Origin: Oscillospiraceae bacterium
GTDB taxonomy: Bacteria > Bacillota > Clostridia > Oscillospirales > WRJC01
DNA: 64,000 bases
Reading direction: 5' to 3'
NCBI GenBank assembly: GCA_009783265.1
Contig: WRHM01000005.1
Location: forward strand, 1-64,000
Position 1 is the stretch's first letter, and every line of letters starts with the position of its first letter. Below, one piece after another: positions 17,599 through 26,177 of this stretch. The notes below the pieces were generated by a model. The model saw only the letters and a program-made list of their open reading frames with translations. It had not been told where the DNA came from and searched no databases. The position numbers and the translations under genes were made by a program.

Positions 17599-19032
17599 AT
17601 GAATTATTACGAACTGCTGGAGATTTCGCCCTCGGCTTCGATCGAAGTTATAAGAAACGCGTATAAAACGCTGGCAAAAAAATATCATCCGGATACTTAT
17701 CAGGGCGACACTTCTTTTGCCGAAGAAAAAATGAAACTGCTCAACGAGGCAATATCAGTTCTTGAGGACGAGGGCAAACGAAAAGAATATAATAAAATCA
17801 ACGGGATAAATTCGCAGTACGGCAAAAATAATATGTTGAATTTTGACGAAAACGGCGAGAGCATATTTTTTTCTTATGATCTGGACGATTGGGATGATTC
17901 TGAGAATTCTGATATGTCTGACGACGATAATATGGCTTATATGGATATTATAGACAGTTTTATAAACGGCGGGGAACCTGAAAAAAAATCAAAGAAAAAA
18001 ACCAAAAAAAACAAAGAAAAAGAAGCTGACGCTGAAAATGCCGGTATTGATGAAGATGCAGGAGATACAGATTATATAAATGATATTGTTGAAGATATTT
18101 CGGCAATAAACTCTGGTAAAAGCGTTATAGATGACAATTACGATAATATTGATAATATTGATAATATTGATAATATTGATAATATTGATAATATTGATAA
18201 TATCGAAAATATCGACGATATTAATGAAATTGATGATTTGGACGGCGACACCGCTGAAGATTCTGATTTTAAAACTTTTAATGTCGCACGAAATAAATCA
18301 AAATCGAAAAATAAAACGGCAGTAGACGGAAATAAAATTTATTATGTAGTCGTGGCATTTTTTATTACGGCGATTATTTTTCTCGGGGCTCTGATACTGC
18401 GGGCAGTTGATATAAGCAATATAAAAGATTTATTTAACGGCAAACAACAAGAATCTGAAGATAACGCAGGGAATTTCGGGCTTGACGGCGAAGAAAGTAA
18501 TACGCTTGAAACAAATGACGGCGCAGATCAGCCGACTACTTTGGATGTTGAGTTTATCACTGAGCATCTAATAGAAGAAGACACCGCAAATGACGAAGAA
18601 TTTACAAATTCGAAAGATATAACCAATCCAGCAACTGAGCCGCCGACTCCCGCAAATAATAACAATAACGAACAAGTCGCCCCAAGACCGACCGACCCGC
18701 CGGCTCCGCCGACTACTGTTGCTCCAGAAACAGAACCCCCGGAAACTCAGCCCCCTGTTCCGGATACTACTGAAGAGCCAACGACTGAACCGCCGACCGA
18801 ACTTGAAACGACCGAAGAAGAGCCTACGACAGAAGAACCGGAAGAAGAGACTACTGAATCCGAGACAGAAGCAGAGACCGAAACAGAAACGCCGACAGAA
18901 GAACCGACTCCTGAAGAGACTGATTCTCCAACTGAGCCTGTGACTGAACCGCCGACCGAAGCTGAGTCTGAACCGGAGGAAATCCCTGTTGAAATTGACC
19001 TTGACGATATTGGCTCTGCCGAAGGGGGTTAA
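17599..19032 (+). CDS. Membrane-anchored J-domain protein with Thr/Pro/Glu-rich tail
   Basis: 477 residues. A DnaJ J-domain occupies residues 1-65 with the HPD triad (KKYHPDTYQG), so it should stimulate an Hsp70 partner in the cytosol. A very acidic linker follows, containing seven Asp-Asn-Ile units encoded by 9-nt tandem repeats. One membrane segment (about 247-268) precedes a C-terminal half made of Thr/Glu/Pro repeats (TEEPTTEPPTE type), which would lie outside the cell. There is no glycine-rich or zinc-finger region, so it is not DnaJ itself. AGGAAGAAAAG precedes the ATG. Confidence 0.85.
   Translation: MNYYELLEISPSASIEVIRNAYKTLAKKYHPDTYQGDTSFAEEKMKLLNEAISVLEDEGKRKEYNKINGINSQYGKNNMLNFDENGESIFFSYDLDDWDDSENSDMSDDDNMAYMDIIDSFINGGEPEKKSKKKTKKNKEKEADAENAGIDEDAGDTDYINDIVEDISAINSGKSVIDDNYDNIDNIDNIDNIDNIDNIDNIENIDDINEIDDLDGDTAEDSDFKTFNVARNKSKSKNKTAVDGNKIYYVVVAFFITAIIFLGALILRAVDISNIKDLFNGKQQESEDNAGNFGLDGEESNTLETNDGADQPTTLDVEFITEHLIEEDTANDEEFTNSKDITNPATEPPTPANNNNNEQVAPRPTDPPAPPTTVAPETEPPETQPPVPDTTEEPTTEPPTELETTEEEPTTEEPEEETTESETEAETETETPTEEPTPEETDSPTEPVTEPPTEAESEPEEIPVEIDLDDIGSAEGG
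18142..18204 (+). repeat. 9-nt tandem repeat, seven units
   Basis: GATAATATT repeated seven times (last unit GATAATATC), in frame, encoding Asp-Asn-Ile units within the J-domain protein. Slippage would change length without shifting the frame. Confidence 0.95.
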
Positions 19033-19270
19033 AAATATTTTATTTCAATTCGCAAAGTAAAAATATTTCGCGGAAAGCCCCCCTTTTGAAACGTGTAACG
19101 AATGTGAACGTAAGTTCACATGCAGTTCACGCCAATCAGTCAGGGGTGGCAAGCGTTAGCTTGACGGGGGATTGCCGAAAATCTGTCAATCCTCAGTCAG
19201 CTACGCTGACAGCTCCTTTCAAAAGGAGCCTTTTATTCTCACTTTGCGAATCGAAAAATATTTTAAAATA
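19033..19270. repeat. MITE-like element with terminal inverted repeats
   Basis: The left end (about 19036-19061, including ATTCGCAAAGT) is inverted at the right end (about 19237-19268, including ACTTTGCGAAT), both embedded in AAAATATTTT sequence. Inner arms CCCCCTTTTGAAA and TTTCAAAAGGAG also pair. No transposase is encoded. The core (about 19090-19170) shares a 45-bp stretch with 62891-62935 in inverse orientation. Confidence 0.75.
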
Positions 19271-19273
19271 CTA

Positions 19274-19302
19274 TTGTAATTATTTTGATAATGTGATATA
19301 AT
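19274..19302 (+). promoter_or_regulatory. Sigma-A promoter of the pheS T-box transcript
   Basis: TTGTAA, 17-nt spacer, TATAAT, immediately after the MITE-like element and about 25 nt before the T-box stem I sequence. Confidence 0.75.
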
Positions 19303-19324
19303 AAATTAAACTGAAATATAAATA

Positions 19325-19670
19325 TGATGACGGAGACAGCGTAATATTAAAATATCTTTATACAGAGAGGCCGGAATTTGGTGAGATCCGGCGAAAGATT
19401 GTATTATTGCATTTCACTCCCGAGTACGCGAAATAAACAAATTATTTATTTGAACAAAAAATTTAAGTAGTTTCGCGCGGTTTGAACCCCGTTATAAAGT
19501 TTAAAAAAGTGTTTGCTTTTTTGTTTTTATTTATTTGTAGGGCGCGACGACCCCGGCGCGCCGCAAATCTAAAGTAAAAAAAGTGAAAATTTGGGTGGTA
19601 CCGCGAAGTTTTGTGTTCCGCTTCGTCCCATAATTCAGGAGAATTATTGGGACGCAGGCGGTTTTTTTGT
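19325..19670 (+). ncRNA. T-box leader (tRNA-Phe sensing) of pheS
   Basis: The leader contains the T-box core GGGTGGTACCGCG (19593-19605), whose UGG pairs with the uncharged tRNA acceptor end. A terminator follows: CGTCCCATAATTC / GAATTATTGGGACG (19624-19655) and then a T run. Upstream is a stem I with an AGAGAG bulge and a GGCCGG..CCGGC helix. A likely UUC (Phe) specifier lies in GCATTTCACTC near 19420. Uncharged tRNA-Phe should favour the antiterminator and switch on pheS. A palindromic repeat has inserted in the linker before the T-box core. Confidence 0.92.
19537..19563. repeat. Palindromic repeat inside the T-box leader
   Basis: GTAGGGCGCGACGACC followed by GGCGCGCC, a member of the dispersed family. 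It lies between stem I and the antiterminator, a part of T-boxes that tolerates length change. Confidence 0.8.
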
Positions 19671-19707
19671 GTTAAAAATAAAAAAGAAAAGAGGTATTTG
19701 TAAAATC

Positions 19708-20748
19708 ATGAAAAACGAATTATCGCAAATTTTAGGCGAAGCGTCGGCTGAAATTAAAAATCAAGATGCGGACTTAGAACAAATCAGGATAAAATATCTG
19801 GGCAAAAAAGGCAAACTCACGGATATTTTAAAAAAACTCGGGACTTTGCCCGCAGAAGAACGCCCCGTGATCGGCGCGTTCGCAAACGAAATTAAGACAA
19901 AAATCGAAGAGTTAATAGCAAAAAAACAAAAAGAACTGGCTGGTTTAAATATTGAAAAGAAACTTGCCGAAGAAAAAATCGACATAACTCTCCCGGCAAA
20001 ACAAAAAGAAACCGGCAAACGCCATCCAATTTCGCAGATTATGCTGAGTCTTGAAGAAATATTTATAGGTATGGGATTTAATATCGTGAAAGGACCTGAA
20101 ATAGAATACGCGTATTATAATTTCGATGCGCTCAATTCTCCTAAAAATCACCCTGCGAGAGATATTCAGGATACTTTTTATATCAGAAAAGACGAAAAAG
20201 AAATACGCGAGGACGATATTCTTTTGAGATGCCACACATCGAGCGTACAAATCAGGTTTATGGAAAAAAATAAACCTCCGATAAAAATAGTTGCGCCCGG
20301 CAGAACTTTCAGAGTTGATTTGGATTCTACGCATACGCCTGTATTTCACCAGTTTGAAGGGCTTGTCGTGGATAAGAATATCACTCTTGTTGATTTAAAA
20401 GATACTCTTGAAGCAGTTTTCAGGGGATTGTTCGGTGAAGACGCAGAAATAAGGCTGCGCCCGCATTACTTCCCGTTTACTGAACCGTCGGCGGAAGTGG
20501 ACGCTAAATGCTTTGTATGCGGAGGTAATAACGAAAACTGTCCGACATGCAGGGGCGAGGGCTGGCTTGAGATGCTCGGGGCGGGAATGGTACACCCGAA
20601 AGTATTGGCGGGCTGCGGGATTGACCCGACTGTTTACACAGGGTTTGCGTTCGGAATGGGGCTTGAAAGGCTTGCAATGGTGAAATTCGGCATTGACGAC
20701 ATACGCAATCTGTTCGAGAACAATATGAGATTTTTGCGGCAGTTTTAG
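19708..20748 (+). CDS. pheS: Phenylalanyl-tRNA synthetase alpha subunit
   Basis: 346 residues from ATG 19708, chosen because GAGGT lies 12 nt upstream. A longer open frame running back through the T-box terminator is not translated. The N-terminal coiled coil (1-85) is followed by the class II catalytic core: motif 2 around FRVDLDSTHTPVFHQFEGL and motif 3 in GFAFGMGLERLAMVKFGI. The insertion CFVCGG...CPTC before GWLEMLGAGMVHP could bind zinc, as in some other bacteria. It pairs with PheT as alpha2beta2 to charge tRNA-Phe. Two unrelated genes separate it from pheT. Confidence 0.97.
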   Translation: MKNELSQILGEASAEIKNQDADLEQIRIKYLGKKGKLTDILKKLGTLPAEERPVIGAFANEIKTKIEELIAKKQKELAGLNIEKKLAEEKIDITLPAKQKETGKRHPISQIMLSLEEIFIGMGFNIVKGPEIEYAYYNFDALNSPKNHPARDIQDTFYIRKDEKEIREDDILLRCHTSSVQIRFMEKNKPPIKIVAPGRTFRVDLDSTHTPVFHQFEGLVVDKNITLVDLKDTLEAVFRGLFGEDAEIRLRPHYFPFTEPSAEVDAKCFVCGGNNENCPTCRGEGWLEMLGAGMVHPKVLAGCGIDPTVYTGFAFGMGLERLAMVKFGIDDIRNLFENNMRFLRQF

Positions 20749-20755
20749 AAAATTT

Positions 20756-20780
20756 GTAGGGCAGGGGCGTTGCTCTTGCC
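20756..20780. repeat. Short palindromic repeat after pheS
   Basis: GTAGGGCAGGGGCGTTGCTCTTGCC, a degenerate member of the dispersed family between pheS and the NIF3-like gene. Confidence 0.55.
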
Positions 20781-20801
20781 GTTTTAAGGGGGGAGTTATT
20801 T

Positions 20802-21656
20802 ATGGAAGCCAAAAAGCTTTATACCAAACTCAAAAACGATTTTATTAAAGAAGGCATAAAAGATATAGATTGGGCAAACCGAATGCCGGAATTAGATAGT
20901 TATTTATTCCCGGAATTCATGCAAAACGGCGGCATGGGCTTAATGTGTGATTTTACCGATGAAATAAAAAAAGTTTATACAACCGTTTTTCTTTCTGAAA
21001 AAGTATTGTGCAAACTTTTAAGCGATAATATATCTAACGCTATGCTGTTTTCACATCATCCCACAAATTGGAATTTGAAAAACAATAACGGCAATTACAC
21101 TGCGAATGAAGAATATATCGCTGAACTTAAAGAAAGAAATATATCAATATATATCCTGCACCACCCACTTGACAATTTTGGCAGGTATTCAACGTGCGGG
21201 ACATTGGCCGCCAGATTAAAAATAAATATTGAGAAGCCGGCGTTTTTATATTGCGGCGCATTGTGCGGCATAATTGGCACAACCGATTGTAAAACGACGG
21301 GAGAGCTGCGTGACAGATTTTCGCAAACCTTAGGGCATAAGACAAGCCTTTATCAATACGGCTGCGAAAATATACAAGGCGAAAAAATCGCGCTCTGTCC
21401 CGGCGGTGGAAACGACATGTTTGTACTAAATGAAATGCTGGAGAACAACATCAAAACATTGATTACAGGATTAACTATCGTAAACGATTATTCCCGGGAA
21501 ACACATGAATATGAAAAGAAAAACAAAATAAATCTGCTTGGCGGCACGCATTATTCTTCGGAAAAATATGCCCCGATGGAAATGTGCAAATATTTCAATG
21601 ATTTAGGGTTGCCGTCTGAATTTATAGACGATGAACCTGATCTATATGATTTGTAA
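20802..21656 (+). CDS. NIF3/YqfO family protein (dinuclear metal centre)
   Basis: 284 residues. NIF3-like features: LFSHHPTNW near residue 85 (metal-binding His pair), a GE/ITG-type segment, and the C-terminal INLLGGTHYSSEKYAPMEMC with metal-binding His and Glu. These proteins form toroidal hexamers with two metals per subunit. Their reaction is uncertain, though some are called GTP cyclohydrolase I type 2. The gene lies between pheS and pheT. GGGGGGAG precedes the ATG. The family is confident, the biochemical role is not. Confidence 0.85.
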   Translation: MEAKKLYTKLKNDFIKEGIKDIDWANRMPELDSYLFPEFMQNGGMGLMCDFTDEIKKVYTTVFLSEKVLCKLLSDNISNAMLFSHHPTNWNLKNNNGNYTANEEYIAELKERNISIYILHHPLDNFGRYSTCGTLAARLKINIEKPAFLYCGALCGIIGTTDCKTTGELRDRFSQTLGHKTSLYQYGCENIQGEKIALCPGGGNDMFVLNEMLENNIKTLITGLTIVNDYSRETHEYEKKNKINLLGGTHYSSEKYAPMEMCKYFNDLGLPSEFIDDEPDLYDL

Positions 21657-21700
21657 CCAATATAAAATTTAATAAAACAAAGAAAGGTTGAAATAATATT

Positions 21701-22543
21701 ATGTTTGCAGATTTGCATATTCATTCATGGTATTCAGACGGAAAACTCAGCCCCGAAGAAATTGTTGAAAAAGCAAAATCCCAAAATATTACGTTAATAT
21801 CTATTTGCGACCATGAGTTGATTGACGCGTATCCGGAGATGTATAAATTATGTGCTGACAATAATATTGATTTAATCGCAGGGGTTGAAATCATAGCGGT
21901 CATGGATAGCGCTGATTATCATATACTTGCTTATGGGTTTGATATACAGGATAAAGGCTTAAACGAATTGCTTAGTTATAATCGCGGCATATTAGCGGAT
22001 ATGGGAATCAAACTGATTGAAAAAATATCGGAAGATTACGCAAGCGTATCAATAGAAGAATTTTCAAAATATGAACGTAACCGCAAAAACGGCGGTTGGG
22101 AAAGTATAGATTATCTCAAAAGCAAAGGGCTTGTTAATAACGTGAGGGACTATTTTGGGTTTCTCGCCAAGTATGACTCGCCGCCGAATAAAGATTTTAT
22201 ATCTGCCGCAGAAGTGATAAAAATCATTCATGATGCAGGAGGATATGCGGTACTTGCCCACCCCGGCGAATATACCGGACAAAATCTTGAAACGTGTGAA
22301 AAAATAGCGGTCAAATTTATGGAGATTGGCATAAACGGTTTTGAATGTTATTATCCGAATCATACTGTTGAAATTACCGACTTTTTCGTAAAACTTTGCC
22401 GTGAATATGATTTTATAATAACAACGGGCGGCGACGAACATGGCGGATTTAACAACGAAAGATATCATATCGGCGCGGTAAAGATTAGAATTGAACAGCT
22501 TAATTTAAAAAATTTATTAAAAACAAAGAAAGGATTAATATAA
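21701..22543 (+). CDS. PHP-domain metal-dependent phosphoesterase
   Basis: 280 residues. The N-terminus has the PHP signature DLHIHSWYSDGKLSPEEIV, then SICDHELIDAYPE, a VLAHPGEYTGQN segment and a final GGDEHGGF motif; together these supply the trinuclear metal ligands. It matches the YciV/RNase AM-like stand-alone PHP proteins that degrade 3',5'-bisphosphates or short RNA. The gene follows the NIF3-like gene after 44 bp and ends 4 bp before pheT, so it is in the phe transcript. The substrate is inferred from the family only. Confidence 0.88.
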   Translation: MFADLHIHSWYSDGKLSPEEIVEKAKSQNITLISICDHELIDAYPEMYKLCADNNIDLIAGVEIIAVMDSADYHILAYGFDIQDKGLNELLSYNRGILADMGIKLIEKISEDYASVSIEEFSKYERNRKNGGWESIDYLKSKGLVNNVRDYFGFLAKYDSPPNKDFISAAEVIKIIHDAGGYAVLAHPGEYTGQNLETCEKIAVKFMEIGINGFECYYPNHTVEITDFFVKLCREYDFIITTGGDEHGGFNNERYHIGAVKIRIEQLNLKNLLKTKKGLI

Positions 22544-22547
22544 AAAC

Positions 22548-25100
22548 ATGAATATTTCTATTAAATGGCTGTCGGAATATCTTGACGGCGAGCCGATAAG
22601 CATAAACAAAAAAGATATAAAGGATTACTGCGATAAAATGACGTACTCCGGCTCAAAAGTCGAAAATTATGAAATTTTATTTGATGAATTGAAAAATATA
22701 GCTGTCGGAAAATTATTGTCTGTAGAAAAACATCCCGACGCCGATAAATTATTTGTATGCTCTGTTGATATTGGTGAAAGCGAACCAGTGCAAATAGTCA
22801 CGGGGGCGACAAACGTCAAAGCCGGCGGTATTATCCCGGTTGCGTTGAATAACTCTGTGATTCACGGCGGGAAGAAAATCACGAAAGGCAAACTCCGCGG
22901 AGTCGAATCCTGCGGAATGTTATGCTCTGTTGAAGAATTGGGCTTGAATTTGCATGATTTTCCGTATGCCGACGAGGACGGGATTTTAGTCTTGCAGGGA
23001 GATGATTTGCAGAATATAAAAATCGGGCAGGATATAAAAAGCGCGTTATTGCTTGATGATGCTGTTGTCGAGTTTGAAATCACGCCGAATCGCGCCGACT
23101 GTTTTTCTATGATAGGTCTTGCAAGAGAAAGCGCGGTGACTTTGGGCCGGAAGTTAAAACTTCACACGCCCGAAATTAAAAACGAAGATAAAGCCGACGA
23201 CATAAAAAATTATCTGAGCGTCGAAGTAAAAAATTATGATTTATGCCCCAGATATACGGCAAAAGTTATAAAAGACGTAAAAATAGAGCCGTCGCCGTTA
23301 TGGCTGAGGGCGAAACTCAGAGCGTCGGGAATACGCCCGATAAATAATATCGTCGATATAACAAATTATGTCATGCTTGAATACGGTCAGCCGATGCACG
23401 CTTTTGATTATGATTATTTGGACGCCCCGCGCAGCGGCGGCAAAAAGATTATCGTGAGAAACGCCGATAACGGCGAGAAAATCACGACGCTTGATGCAGT
23501 CGAACGCGAACTTGACGAAAAAATGCTTGTAATTGCAGATGAAAGCAAACCCGTCGCGCTTGCGGGGATTATGGGCGGCGAAAACAGCGGGATTTCAGAC
23601 GCGACTAAAACTATAGTTTTCGAGTCTGCGAATTTTGAGAAGATGTCAGTCAGGCATACGTCGCGCAAACTTGGTCTGAGAACTGATTCGTCCGCGAATT
23701 TCGAGAAAGGACTTGACCCGTATCTTACTATTCAGGCGGTAAACAGGGCATGCGAACTTGTGGAAGAATTAAACTGTGGGATTGTGATTAGCGGAATAAT
23801 TGACAAATATAATACACTCGTAGAAAGCAGCGCCACAAACCTTGACGTTGAAAAAATAAACGCATTGCTCGGTTCGTCCATAAGCGAAGAAGAAATGTTT
23901 GATATTCTTAAAAAGTTAGACTTTAAAGTATGCGATCCTCGTGAATACGGTCTCATTTACGACAAATGTGTTGTAATACCGTCATATCGTCTTAGCGATT
24001 TTGATAATGGTGATTTAACGGAAATTACGGCGAATTTAGCCGAAGAAATCAGCAGGATTTACGGTTATAACAATATTAAAAATCAAACCGGCGAAAAAAT
24101 CACGGGTTATTCTGTCAGGCGCGGCGGACGCGATAAATTCCAGAAGTTTTTGCTTGATATTCACAACGCTTTAATATCAAATGGCTATTATGAAACTTAT
24201 ACTTTTTCGTTTGTCACACCTAAATATTTTGATATGATAAATCTGCCGGAAACAAGCCCTCTGAGAGATTATATAACTTTAATAAATCCGCTCGGCGAAG
24301 ATACAAGCGTAATGCGCACGACTTTGCTTCCATCAACTCTCGCCACAATTTCAAAAAATCTTGCGAACAGAAACGATTATGGGTATTTTTATGATATTGC
24401 CAAAATATATTTTCCGCAAACCCCCGCCGGCGTTGCCGACACCCCATTTCAAAAGGGGGCTTATGCGGCAATTGAAAAAAATATGTTGTCGTTCGGATTT
24501 TATGATACGACAGATAAATTAAATGATTTTTACACAATCAAAGGCACAGTTGAAAATATCATGCAGGCGGCGGGAATAAAAAATTATAAATTATCGTCGG
24601 AAATTTCGGGGCATAATCTTTCAGGCGCGTATCACCCCGGAAGAAGCGCGGTTATACTGTCAGGCGACAATCAAAAAGTTTACGGGATATTCGGAGAGAT
24701 TCATCCGAATGTTTCAGACAATTTTGAAATTGCGGTAAAATGTTACGCCGCCGAAATTGATTTGGATTTGCTTTATGAAAATTCAAGCAATAATAAAATA
24801 TATACGCCTCTGCCGAAATATCCGGCAATGACAAGGGATTTGGCGCTTGTCTGCGACGATAATACAGAATCTGCCGCTATATATGATATAATAAAAGAAA
24901 AAAGCGGTAAAATATTCGAGTGGGCTAAGCCGTTTGATGTTTACAAAGGCGAAAAAATCGGCGAAGGCAAAAAATCTGTCGCGTTTGCCATATCGTTCAG
25001 GGACAGCGCGCGCACTTTAAGCGACGACGAAGTAAATATTGTGATAAATAAAATCTTGAAAAGTCTTGAAGAAATTAATATAACATTGAGGAGAATATAA
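22548..25100 (+). CDS. pheT: Phenylalanyl-tRNA synthetase beta subunit
   Basis: 850 residues. An EMAP/tRNA-binding domain (about 40-155: VGKLLSVEKHPDADKLFVC) is followed by B3/B4 (NRADCFSMIGLARE), B5, the inactive synthetase-like core and the C-terminal ferredoxin-fold anticodon-binding domain (YPAMTRDLALVCD). At residues 624-639 there is an insertion, TPAGVADTPFQKGA, encoded by a repeat of the second dispersed family. Normal pheT follows pheS directly; here it is reached through two other genes. aroF follows after 4 bp, linking Phe-tRNA charging with aromatic synthesis. Confidence 0.97.
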   Translation: MNISIKWLSEYLDGEPISINKKDIKDYCDKMTYSGSKVENYEILFDELKNIAVGKLLSVEKHPDADKLFVCSVDIGESEPVQIVTGATNVKAGGIIPVALNNSVIHGGKKITKGKLRGVESCGMLCSVEELGLNLHDFPYADEDGILVLQGDDLQNIKIGQDIKSALLLDDAVVEFEITPNRADCFSMIGLARESAVTLGRKLKLHTPEIKNEDKADDIKNYLSVEVKNYDLCPRYTAKVIKDVKIEPSPLWLRAKLRASGIRPINNIVDITNYVMLEYGQPMHAFDYDYLDAPRSGGKKIIVRNADNGEKITTLDAVERELDEKMLVIADESKPVALAGIMGGENSGISDATKTIVFESANFEKMSVRHTSRKLGLRTDSSANFEKGLDPYLTIQAVNRACELVEELNCGIVISGIIDKYNTLVESSATNLDVEKINALLGSSISEEEMFDILKKLDFKVCDPREYGLIYDKCVVIPSYRLSDFDNGDLTEITANLAEEISRIYGYNNIKNQTGEKITGYSVRRGGRDKFQKFLLDIHNALISNGYYETYTFSFVTPKYFDMINLPETSPLRDYITLINPLGEDTSVMRTTLLPSTLATISKNLANRNDYGYFYDIAKIYFPQTPAGVADTPFQKGAYAAIEKNMLSFGFYDTTDKLNDFYTIKGTVENIMQAAGIKNYKLSSEISGHNLSGAYHPGRSAVILSGDNQKVYGIFGEIHPNVSDNFEIAVKCYAAEIDLDLLYENSSNNKIYTPLPKYPAMTRDLALVCDDNTESAAIYDIIKEKSGKIFEWAKPFDVYKGEKIGEGKKSVAFAISFRDSARTLSDDEVNIVINKILKSLEEINITLRRI
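24418..24466. repeat. Repeat fragment inside pheT (second family)
   Basis: It contains CCCCATTTCAAAAGGGGGC, which matches the GCCCCCCTTTTGAAA arm of the element at 19033-19270 in the opposite orientation. It is translated in frame. Confidence 0.6.
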
Positions 25101-25104
25101 TATT

Positions 25105-26109
25105 ATGATATTAATATTAAAACAGGGCACGCAGGAAAACGAAATTAATCCAATACGGCAAAAATTTGAGTCTATGGGTTTGATAATTCAGGAAATAAAA
25201 GGCGAATCTACCCGAATGATAGGGCTTGCCGGAGATACTTCGCAAGTAACGGAAGACGAAGTTATGGTTCATCCATGCGTTGAAAGAATAATGCGTGTTT
25301 CTGAGCCGTATAAATTAGCCGGGCGCAAGTTTCACCCTGAGACGAGTATATTTGATATAATGGGAAGAAAAATCGGAGGCGGGGAATTTGCCGTGATTGC
25401 GGGGCCGTGTTCTGTTGAGACTGAAGAGCAGATTTTAAGCGTTGCCGAATCAGTTAAAAAATCCGGAGCGGATTTTTTGCGCGGAGGGGCTTTCAAACCC
25501 AGAACGTCGCCGTACGCGTTCAAAGGCTTGGGGCTTGAAGGGCTTGAATTGCTTGAACTGGCAAGAAAAGAGACGGGATTGCCTATAGTGACTGAAATAA
25601 TGTCGCCTGAATATCTCGGCGTATTTGCCGATAAAGTCGATATTATACAGATCGGCGCGAGAAATATGCAAAATTTTACGCTGTTGCGTCAAGTCGGGGA
25701 ATTAAAAAAGCCCGTGCTGTTAAAGCGCGGACTGTCGTCAACTATCGAAGAATTATTGATGAGCGCCGAATATATAATATCCGGCGGGGCTTCGCAGGTG
25801 ATATTATGCGAGAGGGGGATCAGGACTTTTGAGACTTCGACGAGAAATACGCTGGATTTGTCGGCTATTCCCGTTCTGCACAAAAAATCGCACCTGCCGG
25901 TTGTGATAGACCCCTCGCACGCTACGGGATATTCTGATTTAGTTGAATCTATGTCGCTTGCCGCAGCTGCGGCAGGGGCGGACGGTTTGATTATAGAAGT
26001 GCATAACAATCCCGAAAAAGCTTTGTGTGATGGTGCTCAGTCTGTGAAACCCGATATTTTTGACAGCCTGATTAAAAAAATTAAAAAAATAAGAGAAATC
26101 ATAAAATAA
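25105..26109 (+). CDS. aroF: 3-deoxy-7-phosphoheptulonate synthase (type I-beta, with N-terminal ferredoxin-like domain)
   Basis: 334 residues. DAHP synthase condenses phosphoenolpyruvate and erythrose 4-phosphate, the first step of the shikimate pathway. The N-terminal 75 residues form the ferredoxin-like domain found in Thermotoga-type enzymes, usually the site of feedback binding. The barrel follows with AGPCSVE, FLRGGAFKPRTSPYAF, IQIGARNMQN, KRGLSSTIEE, LCERGIRTFE and VIDPSHATG. It is 4 bp after pheT, so it should share the T-box transcript and respond to phenylalanine starvation. Confidence 0.95.
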   Translation: MILILKQGTQENEINPIRQKFESMGLIIQEIKGESTRMIGLAGDTSQVTEDEVMVHPCVERIMRVSEPYKLAGRKFHPETSIFDIMGRKIGGGEFAVIAGPCSVETEEQILSVAESVKKSGADFLRGGAFKPRTSPYAFKGLGLEGLELLELARKETGLPIVTEIMSPEYLGVFADKVDIIQIGARNMQNFTLLRQVGELKKPVLLKRGLSSTIEELLMSAEYIISGGASQVILCERGIRTFETSTRNTLDLSAIPVLHKKSHLPVVIDPSHATGYSDLVESMSLAAAAAGADGLIIEVHNNPEKALCDGAQSVKPDIFDSLIKKIKKIREIIK

Positions 26110-26127
26110 AAATCAAAAGATTAATTT

Positions 26128-26154
26128 GTAAGGGCGGCAATTATTTGCCGCCCA
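26128..26154. repeat. Palindromic repeat after aroF
   Basis: GTAAGGGCGGCAA / TTGCCGCCCAC hairpin, a short member of the dispersed family between convergent aroF and uvrB. It has no T tract, so it is not a standard terminator. Confidence 0.65.
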
Positions 26155-26177
26155 CGAATTTAATTTTATGTAAAATT

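Noticed and set aside
18142-18204. Regularly repeated units that could suggest a CRISPR-like array
   Set aside because: The units are 9 nt, contiguous with no spacers, and encode Asp-Asn-Ile in frame within a gene.
19591-19707. N-terminal extension of pheS starting at TTG 19591
   Set aside because: It runs through the T-box core and terminator; the ATG at 19708 has a ribosome-binding site and matches the family start.
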